64,000 nucleotides of DNA from Zelopaecilomyces penicillatus (lineage: Eukaryota; Ascomycota; Sordariomycetes; Hypocreales; Pseudodiploosporaceae). Every line of letters starts with the position of its first letter. Position 1 is the stretch's first letter. Below, one piece after another: positions 1-10,738 of the stretch. A model generated the notes under the pieces. It worked only from the letters and a program-made list of their open reading frames with translations, was not told where the DNA came from and made no database searches. Position numbers and translations under genes: made by a program. The stretch covers positions 6,014,001-6,078,000 of the forward strand of contig VCCP01000001.1 in assembly GCA_005765155.1 (NCBI GenBank), given 5' to 3'.

Positions 1-537
1 ATGTTGTTCCATCGGACCGACGACCGAATACCCGGACTAGACCATTCCTTACAGCGACGCAGCCAAGCCACCGAAGCCGGAGCACCGATTAAGTGGGGTC
101 CTCCAGCTATACCCTGTCAGGAAGCCCCGACGGCGAAACGCGGAGCTACCCTGCGGAGGAATCTCACCCCAGTGCCCCACAAATATCACGATTCCTTCGT
201 AACTCTCTATCCGGAACCACATTCTCACATACCTATAGAAGAGCCAGACAGTTTATCCACTCACTCCGAATCCTATATAATTTATTTACTTTACGCCACG
301 CACCGTATAGAAAATCTGAAATCCTTTGAGTTGCCAGTGCTATAAACAAGAAGAAGAAAAAAGGATTGCCGCTTTCTTATTTAGCTTCGATCTTCTCGGC
401 CTATTCAATTCTCAGAAAACAACCGCAACGGAGGAAAGAAAAGGAAGACGCTACCTAAGAGTGAGATCCAAGGGGCCAATATCCGAGCTCTTCAACTCCA
501 GATCCCCCAACAGAACGTGTAGCAACAAGTTGTCAGG
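1..537. other. 5' flank of the HAD phosphatase gene
   Basis: No recognisable gene. The open frames here have no protein-like composition and show no family resemblance. The last 200 bases are purine-rich in places and lead into the start codon at 538, so this is probably promoter and 5' UTR of the phosphatase gene. A gene ending just before the window cannot be excluded. Confidence 0.5.
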
Positions 538-1492
538 ATGGGGTCGCAGCCAGACTATAGCCTGCCGCCGCAGCAGGTGTCCTTTGCCGGCTTTCTCTTC
601 GATATGGATGGAACTATTATCGACTCCACACCAGCCATCATCAAGCATTGGCAGACGTAAGTCTTCCCCTCTAAATCTGCACCACCCCTTGTGGCCTAGC
701 ATGACTCAAAGACTGGAACTTGCAGGGTCGGCAACGACATTGGTGTATCCCCAGATGTGATTCTGGAGACGTCACATGGTCGACGAAGTATAGATGTTCT
801 CAAAATTCTTGCCCCAGAGAAGGCCAATTGGGAATGTAAGTTTTATATTTTGATATCCCATTGCATTCTTTCTCAACTTCCTCCTCCTTCTCCAGCATAC
901 GTACCCACTTGAGGAGAGCGAGTCCCTATCCGGATCCTAATGCCAGCATAGCTTACTTCCACCATGGATGAGAAACCTGACTGGAAGCTAACCGCAAAAA
1001 TTCCTAGATGTCAGGAAAGTTGAGGGCATTTTGCCGTTGAAATACGGAGATGATGCCACTGAGATCCCAGGAGCACGTTCATTGCTAGACTCCCTGATTG
1101 CGGCATCAAGTCCTTGGGCCATCGTCACCTCCGGCACCGAGCCTCTTGTTCATGGCTGGCTCGACGTGCTTTCCCTAGCAAAGCCAGAGCACCTCGTCTC
1201 TGCCGAGTCAGTGGAAAACGGCAAACCAGACCCGTCATGCTACATCATGGGCCTAGAAAAACTAGGCCTCAAGGACGTGGCTCAGGACGTACTGGTCCTG
1301 GAGGACAGCCCAGCAGGCATCAAGGCAGGCAAGGATGCTGGATGCAAGGTCATCGGCCTCGTGACAAGCCACACAGTGGAACAGGTTGCTGCCGCAGAGC
1401 CGGACTGGGTGGTCAGGAACTTGGAGTCTGTCAAACTGGTCAAGCATGCAGATGGTAAAACGACCTTGGAGATTTCCAACGCGCTTCGTTAA
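538..1492 (+). CDS. HAD-family sugar/glycerol phosphatase (GPP1-like)
   Basis: Three exons, 538-656, 726-835 and 1008-1492, give 237 aa. The joins restore the frame at Thr40 and Tyr77. HAD motifs are all visible: motif I FDMDGT with nucleophile Asp22 and Asp24, motif II around Thr117-Ser118 (VTSGT), motif III Lys149 in NGKPDP, and motif IV Glu175-Asp176 in LEDSPAGI. The family includes glycerol-3-phosphate phosphatases (yeast Gpp1/Gpp2) and 2-deoxyglucose-6-phosphatases (Dog1/2). The NGKPDP and EDSPAGI context and the length fit cytosolic Gpp-type enzymes, which release glycerol for osmotic and redox balance. Substrate cannot be settled from sequence. The start is the ATG at 538, followed directly by the motif-I exon; no membrane or signal segment is seen. 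Downstream lies the long gene-free region. Confidence 0.85.
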
Positions 1493-4400
1493 AACCTAAT
1501 ACAGAATAATCAGAGAGAAATGACGAGGAGAAGCGAAGGAAGAGGCTAAACTCGGAACTAGACAATGGAAACTAAGCCTCACAAGACATACTTGCCTTGC
1601 ACCCCATGACTTCTAAAATGAGAGTCATATTTTTTCTCCAGCAAATAATGCGGCAAAATCTCACGGTGTCTTTCATTCCTCCCATGCATTCCCAGCTTAT
1701 CCTTGACTTCAAAAACCTGTGTTTGTCTGATGGCCAGTGTTCCACCTTCGGCAAAAACCCCTCACCACGTCACTTGCTTCGTTGCAACACAACAAAGCGA
1801 AGATACCGCCCAATATCTCTGCCTATCGGGGGGGGGTTCGCTCTGTCTAGAACAGTTCCCACCTTCTTGTAAGATTTTGTGTCCATGTTGTCCTTTCTCG
1901 GTGTGCTTTCAGACGCCCGCTCGCATGTCATGTTTGTGGTTCCATTGCCTACCTGGATGCCCGCAACTTGCCTCTAAGACAACACTCGCTTGATATATCT
2001 TTCCGCCACATTGGAGATTACAACTCTCGCTTCTGTCTGTGATTTGTCCTTCTTTTTTTTCTCACTGCAATCCTGTCCTCTTCTATTTATTTCCGCCCCC
2101 TATCTCATGCCAACTGTAAGTAAATGAATGAATGCGCCAGCTTTCAGGTTTGGAGACACAGCATCGGACTTTCGCTTCACCTGATCCGCAGCAGTGTCAC
2201 CACTCGCATCGCCTATCAAGGCCTGCTCCACTCGATTTCAACCTCGCACGTCAGTCCGCATGCAGAAGAGTGGAACGAGGGGGGCGAAAATAAAACAGAG
2301 GATAACACAGGAAAGACCAAGGAAGAAAAATGGGGGCAAAGAGATGACGATGCAAGGGGTTCTTACTATTTTCCTTCTTTGCTGGGGGGAAACCTTCTGG
2401 GGAATCACAACAGATATTCTCGGGTTCCACTGCGCTAAATGATTATGGAGAACAACAAAAATATCGAAATGGAGTGGGCGTGAAGCGACAAGACGGCTGC
2501 CATTCGCGATGCCAGCACTGCAAGGGGCGGGAATTGTACTGTGGCATTTCGGCTGGGTTGCACAATGACGAGAGTAGAAGCCTTTGGATGCCAACAAGGG
2601 TTGTCAGCCGAAGGCGTAGCACCCACAAAACGTCAAATCAGGGCTGTTGCCATGTCAGGGGGCAGAAGGGGGGGAGCTTATACCGATTCCTCTTGATAAA
2701 TGGAGTTGGGGGCGAAAATACCCTCCATCATCATGGATGACACTGGTAAGAAGGGTTGTCTGACCCAAGTTATTGTTGCACAGGGGTTTGCATCCGACAA
2801 GGACAGGGTCAACAACCGGCTTACATGAGGCCAAATTGAATTTTCACTATGAAAAATATTCTGTTCGCCATCTTCAGTTCATGTTCTCTAGTGTATCTGT
2901 CGGTATTTTATCAAGTTCGTGGAATGATTCACTTTGTCGGACCATGACGCCTTCTGAAGTTTTCTTCAACATAGCTTCTTCTGCAAGGCCCCAGCGTATT
3001 ATTACTGGACACATCGTTAATACTAACGTCAAATTACTGCTTTGTTGGAGAGTCAAAGCCATGGTCTTTCATTGCTAGGAGCTAATACAGTCTAATGTTA
3101 CGGTACGTAGCAAGTGTTCACCCGCCTGCAACGCTCGGGTACTATGAATCTATGAGAGGTTTAGACGAGGTGGCCCAATTGGTAACTGTTGTAGTCAAGA
3201 TGCAACGTAAATAACGTAATGGGGCCTGTTGGTGGCAGTCCTTTCTTGAATCGCTGCTAGACTCGGATGCCTTGCCTCAAGTCATTCATTCACATTCCTG
3301 CACTTTGACTTTGACCTTGACTTTGACTTGACATTGATACCATTTCCCAGTCTGAGGGGTGCTTCTGAGTCAAGCATCACGCAATCTTTGGGGTACGAGG
3401 GACTGAAGGCGTCTTCACATAGGATGAAAGGTGGTATGTCCAATGGGCAACTCCCTGAAAATAAAACGCTGTGCCAATAGACTAGTCGCACTTACGGTGC
3501 TGCTAAGACGAACTAACATACCGACCCGTCGGTTCACCACTTCAATGCTCATACCGTTTAGTCCTAATGCCCTTCCTACGGAAAAGATGGTGACCCGTTA
3601 CCCCATGCCAGTAAGAGTACTCCGACTTGGAATCGACGTGCCAAGCGTCGGCAATGCTCTCCAGGACAGTTAAACCGCTACCCCAAAGCTTAAGCACACA
3701 TCAGTACGAATTTGCCCATGGAGAGAAGACTTTCACGGACCTACAACACGCTGTGCAGATGTTAATAGACTTTGGTGCGAAGCCTGAGTGAGTGATGCCA
3801 ACTGCTGCACAGGCAGGCAGCTGGGAGCTAGGACGGGTAACTACGTTATCATCCCGCCTCCCCTTTGTCTCACTCACGCTTTTCCGTCATGAATCACTCA
3901 CGGCTGCGCTTCCCCGACATTCCGCAGCACAGACATGTGAGGTACATTTACTCATGCAGGTTGAATACATGAGGCTTGTTCGCACAAGGCATTCGGCTCC
4001 ATGTTTACTTTTGAGTATCTGGCTCACTTACCAAACCCTTGTATATATGAAGTGGCCATCGAAAGTGTTTTCGGCGTCTCGTGCCGGTCGGTAGGTGTCT
4101 GCCATGGAGTTGGCGTCTGCAGATTCCTCATAATTTTATTCCAAATGCATGAACAAAAACAAAAAGGGGGGCCCGAGAGCAGAGTGCACACTGGGTAGGA
4201 GTCTCGTCCCTTTCCAGGCGTTCCGACAACAGGACCTTCAAAGTGATGAGTCTTTTCTCATCGCTGGGATCAGGGGGCTGCCTGTAGATGATGGCGTGAT
4301 CATGACATCGCCAAACAACCCAGAAGAGGGCACGGCGCTCTTGAAAACACGTGGGAAATGAAATAAAAAGATAAAAGAGTTGCGCTTGGGCTGCCACCCC

Positions 4401-5000
4401 TTGACCCCATCACCAAGGATAGCGGCACGACGCGAGGACTTGTAGACTTTTGCTTGCACTCCCTCCCTTTTATGATTAACGCCCCTCTTCTTGAATCTTT
4501 TGGCTGCTTTTCATCAGCTGGGTTGGGCAAATGAGGCTGCTGTGGTGACGAGGAAAAGGGAGGGAGGGGCGTGTGTGACCCTGCTGACTCGAGACACGAC
4601 CCCAGTTCCTGCGCGGCCATGCATGGCCGCAGCCCCAATCTGTCTCATTTCGTTTTTGCTTCTTTCTTGGGCGAGGGCGCGCGTCTGTGATTTTTGGAAT
4701 GCTTGAAACGTGGAAGTCCACTAGGTGAGACGGGAGCAAGAGGTCAGATCGTTCGATTTCGTGGTCCTGAATGTCAGAGCAATTCTAATGCCTGCGGGAT
4801 ACTTTCAGCCACACCAACGGCAGAAGACGCCGAGAGAAGAAGCCACTTGATGGTCCAGCATGCTGTGTGATTTGGCTTGGCTTAGGGAACCAATGGCGCT
4901 GACAGCGGCAACATGATATCGAACAAAGTTTTGCACTGATCCCCAGCATGTGCTTTGGTTTGAAGAGACCAGCCAACAACCATCTCCCGAGGTTCCAGAG
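1493..5000. other. Gene-free region, first part (phosphatase 3' side)
   Basis: No gene recognised on either strand. The frames of 60-120 codons here lack family resemblance and conserved-looking domains. Visible structure: a run of nine G near 1828-1836, a purine-rich plus strand around 2268-2360, and a short TTGAC repeat at 3304-3332. Composition is not strongly AT-rich, so it does not look like a repeat heavily mutated by RIP. Confidence 0.5.
3304..3332 (+). repeat. Short TTGAC tandem repeat
   Basis: Five TTGAC cores lie within 29 bases as a degenerate 5-7 bp tandem array, mostly TTTGAC. It is in non-coding DNA and is probably simple-sequence slippage. No function is shown. Confidence 0.6.
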
Positions 5001-8000
5001 AGCTACTTACCCCAGACTGTTCCCACTCACTACTAGGTAAGGTGAATGAGTGTACATACTACGTACAACATGTAGTTGCGAGAGGGAATGACTGTGGTGA
5101 AGATAAATGCACGTTCCCAATTTGGGTGAATGCAACTCGTACTTGCCCCAAGGTGGTATTTGCACGGAGAAAGTACGAGGTACTACCAGGTAGGTGGTTA
5201 GGTCGTCCACTGTCTGCGGGTACCAGTCGAATGAGGTAGGTCAGTACCTCGAACGCAATCAGCTGCCTGCTGACCATCAAGTACTAATCTGAGCAATGCA
5301 TACCTTTGAAGTACCTACTAGCTGTTAAGGTGCAAAGTATTTATTTATCTGGGTGTACGGGTAGGTCCTTTTTGCTTGCCATAAGGACAGTACCTCCCAG
5401 TAGTACTAACCTTAGGCATGCACCTTATGTACAGGTAGGTTGGTAGCTAGAGGCCAGAATAAAGCAAGGCAACAGGTTGCTCCCAGAAAAGCCCATCAAG
5501 GCAATTCCTGCATTGTTTCCCCTCGGAACTTTATACATCGCGGAGACATCGGAGTATTCTCCTAGAAACCGGGACATGCCAGATGTCAGGCTGCAACCAG
5601 CAACGATCTGTTCTCAACAAGGCAATGAGCGACAAAATGCAGGTCTTTGGGCGCGCGATCCAGTGGTGCGAACGCAGGGGACCGCCGTTCCATCGCACGT
5701 GGCCGCCCGGGCCCGACGTGACACTAAAACTCGCCCATCCCCTGCCGTTGTGGCAGCGTCGGCAGCGTGGCAGAGCAGATAAATCAGAAACAGAGGGTTG
5801 AGGGAACCCGGAATGAGGGGGGACGAAGCCACCCGAAGGGTGTCGCTCTAGTTCCAGACTCCCCAGCCAGCTCCTCCGCTTGAGGCCTAGGCCTAAAGCT
5901 GCGATCGCGCACCAGAGCCCCGCGGACCAACCCCGTCACGATGCACCCATCCATCTTGGTTGTTCTCGTCCCTCCAGGAGGCCAATCGTTGCCGCACACC
6001 AGCGCACGTCAGATTCTAAGTTTTGGTCTTGACGCTCATTGTCATCACAGCTGCTGTCACTTTGTTGATGTTATGCCCCCTCCAGCACAGGGCATGGCAT
6101 CGGAGATCACCAAACGGCTTCACACCCATCAAAACCGGCCGGCAACGGTGTTTGGCTGGCGGCTTGCCCTGTTATTTCGGGATGGTATTGAATGGTTAGG
6201 TCAGTGCTGTGTGTACACCAGTACAATGTGTATCTTCAGGTAGGTATCGGTGGAGGTGAAAAGTCCTACACACCCACTTCCGTGGTCGCCGTCTCGCCGA
6301 TTTGGCCAAGGTCGCCGGGGGGTACAGAAGTATAATTAGTAACTTTGAAACCCCATTGGCACCCCACCATTCCATCCCTCTTCAGTCGATGTGCATGCGC
6401 TGAATGCACAGGTTGTCCGAGGTACCTAACCTCGCTCCTCATGCATCTGTTAGCCGACCGCTGAGCCTTGACCACCAGTCCCTCGCAGCATTCTCGTCTC
6501 GTCTGCCACCCACAGACGGCAGTGCGGTGGGTGAAGCTCGTGCACCACACCGTGCACCAATGACTTCATGTCGTTCAAGCGAATTCCCAGTCACATCGTA
6601 TATACTACGCACTAAGACGTGCAAATAAATTTCAATGTATAAATGTCGATTCGTACTACCTACGTAGTAGATGCCTCACTGGGTCATGACGGCCCGCCGG
6701 CACCCACCAGAGACAGTGATCCGGATGGTTGCTTTCAATTACTCTATGTACAACTATAGGTAAGTGACTTAGTACTATTATACAAACCCCTAGGTTATAA
6801 CGAAGTAAGTAGCATCTGTTTCCTTAAGTATGTGCGTTCTCTTATTATTTTATACCACAATGCTAATGCTCTGCACACAGCACATAAGACATCATCAGTG
6901 CGCTTTGAACCGTGCCCATCATGTACCTGTGAATGACACTGATTGTGTTTTTCCTTTTGCTCCTCAAGGGTGTCGTATCATCATCTTATTAGAGTGGTTA
7001 ATTGCTGGCCTTGCCTATAATGACTGGGTTCGATTTTGAGAATTGGTACACGCTCAATATCTATAGTAGGTACACACAGCTTATGGAGTACTGCCCTCGT
7101 ACACCTGAGTGCTTGCAAGGGACCTTGGTACGATGTCGGGTGCCAAAAGAAAAGTAAAAACCACATAGCCAGTGCCTACCTTTTCACCCATCCAGTAAAG
7201 CGGATGCTACCCTACAGCGTGTAAACACGTTGGAATTCTCTGAAGAGCTGTATACCTGAATGTCACAGTGGGTACCAGCTGTACGCATGGGAGTCGAATT
7301 ACGTTGTGTGGTAGCTTCTTTCCTGTTTTGACGTAAGCGATAGCAGCAGCGTTGGCAAGTCCTGTTTTAGTCTTACAGCGCCAATGCAGCACCAATGGGG
7401 CTGGAGCTTCGTCCCGTGCCACGTACAAAGGTAGGTCAGTGTGTACATACCTGCCCCAGCGTGGAAAGCCCCTGCCTGCTACTTTACCCTGGGGAAGCGC
7501 GCTCGGAGTGAGGTGGGATGACACGATATGGGTGTTGTATGTGGTGTGATGATGTCCATCGACAAGCGTGTGAGTAATTAAAGGTAGCTGAGGTTTGTGC
7601 ATTCCCTTCGTCCTGTTAGAACTGGACTTTTCACCCATGTCACGCCCATGTGGATGCTGGCATTCCCACCTGCAAGTGCGCCTTGACTCTGTGATCCAGG
7701 CCACCACTGCAAAGGGATACAATGTCCGTCCAGCACGAAGTAAGATATTACAGTACATAATTCGTTGTGAGGGGGAGTGGAAGGATGGAGGGGGGGGACA
7801 GGAGGGAGAGTAACGAAGAGGAGGGAGGGCTAGATCCCAACAGACTGGTAACCTTGTGCGTGTCTTGGTCTTCAGCTCCCCCACCGCACGTGGCCAAATG
7901 CCCGGATTATAGTACTGTAGGCAAGTCTATGACGGTGGTTGCACCTCACGATAGCCAACTTGGCAGGTACTTTGGTGTTTGGCAGCTCTCGAGGTGCCGT

Positions 8001-8200
8001 AGGCAGGTGTACTATGAACTAGGTACAGAGGAATTGCGACTGAGAGTGTTGATAGCCAGGGCAACTAACTACCTCTCAGCATCGGGGTTGCACTCACTCA
8101 TTCAACCCACATACAACTGCTTCGTAACGTACAAGTATACATAGTACTCAGTAATTAGAGCAACTCACCTAATCCAACCATCAACTCACGCACATTGAGT
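5001..8200. other. Gene-free region, GTAC/GGTAGGT-rich part
   Basis: No gene recognised. The stretch is dense in GTAC tetramers and in GGTAGGT/ACCTACC words, most clearly at 5040-5440 and 7900-8160. A purine-rich tract with a run of nine or ten G lies at 7768-7832. The 225-codon minus-strand frame at 7207-7884 has no recognisable domain and its N-terminus is encoded by the simple-sequence tract, so I treat it as chance. Confidence 0.5.
5040..5440. repeat. GTAC / GGTAGGT-rich simple-motif island
   Basis: I count 13 GTAC tetramers in about 400 bases, where random DNA would give fewer than two. They are interleaved with GGTAGGT and AGTACCT words. There is no regular period, so it is a motif-enriched island, not a tandem array. 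Similar smaller islands occur at 7900-8160 and 52960-53120. Origin and role are unknown. Confidence 0.6.
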
Positions 8201-8506
8201 CGAGACCTCCAGCATTTTCGTTGGCAAGGATAGGCGACACCGATGAGCCGGATCTCTCCGCAGAAAGTCGCAGACCTGTGGGCAAGTCCCCCAAGCGCCT
8301 CGCTTGTTCCCTAAGCTTCCGCCCAGGATGGTGCTGACCAAACCCCTTTGGGGCCAGCGCCTCCCATCCCTCTGGGTCGCAGTAGCCACATTCAGTAGCA
8401 TCCTGCGCCATTCCACCAGGCCGCTTCATCAACACCAGCCCAAGCCGTGCGACGCACGCGCTACCTTGAAGGCGCGCCCCTGCAACTCCCTGTAAGTTCC
8501 CAACAA

Positions 8507-8556
8507 CCCTTTCGCTTCTCGCCCCCCTCCCTCTTCTCCTATTCGCGCCTCCGTGT
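8507..8556 (+). promoter_or_regulatory. Polypyrimidine tract, possible promoter
   Basis: An almost pure C/T stretch on the plus strand inside the gene-free region. TC-rich tracts commonly precede transcription starts in filamentous fungi, and one also precedes the homeobox gene near 16430-16500. No coding gene follows, so it could mark a non-coding transcript or be simple sequence. Confidence 0.25.
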
Positions 8557-10471
8557 AGGCAAACAGCCTGTGTCATTTCCACGACACCCACTGGCCTGCG
8601 CCTTGCTTAGGAGATGCCCCTCTGTTGTTTATACCCCGCCACCCTCTTTGGTTTCGCCAGAGAGAGGGAAAAAAAAAAAGAAGGAAACACTGTTGCTCTT
8701 TCAGGTCCGGAGGGAAAGTAACGGCCGTCAAATATGATAGCAATGGACCAGGGCGCCCTGATCGAGCGCACTTTCGATGTTGTGGCTGTTGGCAGAGAAG
8801 GTGGATCCACAGGTCCGGCCAACCATCGTCCTGACTAGCAAAATCCTTCTCAAAGACATCCCAAACAACGCAACGAAATTCCCAATTGAGGTCTTCAAAT
8901 TTTTAATCAAGAAGGTCACAGAAAATCCTTCACCTTCCTACACCAAGAAACCCACACCAAACCTCGAGTATCAAAATGACTCTTTTGCATCCTTACAAGA
9001 CATACACCTGGTTGAAACGATACTCATTCAGACTCATCCATACACACATACCTTATTCGCACATGTAATTATCTCTATCCTATCTGTCATCTTCCCCTTG
9101 GTCCCGGCAACTCGGGTAATGGTCCGTGTGTAATATGCTGTAGTCCATGAGGATGGAGTGGTAGCTTGCTTTGTCGTCAGAAAACAGTTTTGGTAGTGCA
9201 GGATAGCTTCCGCGGCTCCCACGCTTCCCCGTTTGAGACAAGGTCTTTGATCCCCCAACAATGGGTGGCCAAATTCGCCGGCTTGGTCCAAGCTGGACCC
9301 AGGTGGACGGGTCAGCCTAGCCAGATGTCAGGCAGATGGAATGCCTTGTTTTAAGCTCCAACGGAGCTTTGCCGATGAAAGGGGCGGGGTGCCAGGTGTG
9401 AGACTCAAGCCGTCGTCAACGAACTTGTCAGCTTTTCTACTCCTGGTAACCGGCATCGTGCACGCCCTAGGTCATTGTTGTTTGAAGTGCGTGGTTAGCT
9501 TGTCGGTAGGTTCGTGGGTCTGGGGGAGGGAGTTAAACCACATCCTCTTTTGGTATCCACTATCGAGCCGAAGGTGGGCAGTGGTGTTTTTCCCCTCACC
9601 TCAAAGAGGCAGCCATTGGGGTCCTCCCACTTCCCGACGACAAACTCATCTCGTCTGTGATCATTTGCAACCGTCAACGGAATATGCCGCCACATCAAAG
9701 ATCCCTTGCTCTGGTAATCGGATACCTGGATCAAGTGTTTGTTTTTCTTTCCGAGTTGGCCACGGTCGGAAAACGGAGTCGCAGTTGCAGTTGCACGAAA
9801 ATGATTTTTTTGGAGATGGTATTCTTTACGCCCAGACTTGGTACGAATGTGGTGGCTACGGCTAAAAACTCCGTAGGCTTCCCCAAGTGAGTGCGGCACT
9901 GTTTCTCAATGGCAGACAACAGCATCTTGCAACCATTTGGGACCATTTTCTAACCACCCACTCACTCTATTATTGATTTCACTCCACAGCGAGTGTAAAT
10001 ATCAAGCGCATCTCGGAATTGCCATGGGATGTGGCTTTCGCTTTGGTCTGCATGCCTCCTCTTGTGGGGACGTGGCTTTCTGTCGCCCTCAGCCGGCACT
10101 GGTAACAAACAAACAACCAGCCAGACACTGATACTGATATGCCTCGAGGCACTATGATCACGACCAGTGACTGGATCAATGCAGCGTACCCATCGCGGCA
10201 TACTACGTGTTTTGAGTTGCATGGTCCCGGAAAATGTGGTGGTGGCGTCGGTTGTGTTGATGCACGACGGCAGTTGCTGGGTGTGATCGCGCCCGCGGAC
10301 AATCTGCAAATCCCATTAGATGGAAACCCCCATGTCAGTGTTCCAGCACACTATTATACCAATCCCAGCAATGCAATGGCCCAGTGCCAGGCGAAGAAAA
10401 GTAAAGACAAGCGAATGCATGCACTGGTTGCAACGCTGGCCACCTGCCTATGGGACGAGACCTTGGGAGTC

Positions 10472-10514
10472 TGGGACGGTGAGTGGGACGGTGATTGGAA
10501 CAGCGACTGGGACA
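10472..10514 (+). repeat. Degenerate 12-bp tandem repeat (TGGGACGGTGAN)
   Basis: About three and a half copies of a 12-base unit: 10472-10483, 10484-10495, a diverged copy at 10496-10507 and a partial one after. A related half-unit sits at 10451. In one frame it would encode a Trp-Asp repeat, but the frame around it has no recognisable protein, so I treat it as a non-coding minisatellite. Confidence 0.6.
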
Positions 10515-10678
10515 GGCCATGTATGGGTTGGCTGTCTGGTCCAGACCGCTCTGCCCGGCACCGCCGCAAGCACGCTCTGTTTTTAGGCTTTGGCTTCCCC
10601 ACGACAGCGGCTGGTGCCAGCCACGGCGGATTAGTGCCCGTCACAACCCAAGCGCCCGGGACAGTAAGGCTGATATTG

Positions 10679-10738
10679 GCCCCTTCACACCCTCCTCACA
10701 CCCCTTCCACCCCCCTTTCTCCCCACTCTTCGTTTTGC
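10679..10738 (+). promoter_or_regulatory. Polypyrimidine tract, possible promoter
   Basis: A C-rich stretch of about 60 bases, nearly all C/T with a few A (CCACCCCCC, CTTTCTCCCC), on the plus strand. It is the second such tract in the gene-free region and is oriented toward the homeobox gene. It could be the start of a non-coding transcript. No direct evidence of transcription is visible. Confidence 0.25.

Noticed and set aside
7207..7884. 225-codon minus-strand frame in the desert
   Set aside because: No recognisable domain; the N-terminus comes from a polypurine/polypyrimidine simple tract and residue use is His/Pro/Thr-heavy like a chance frame.
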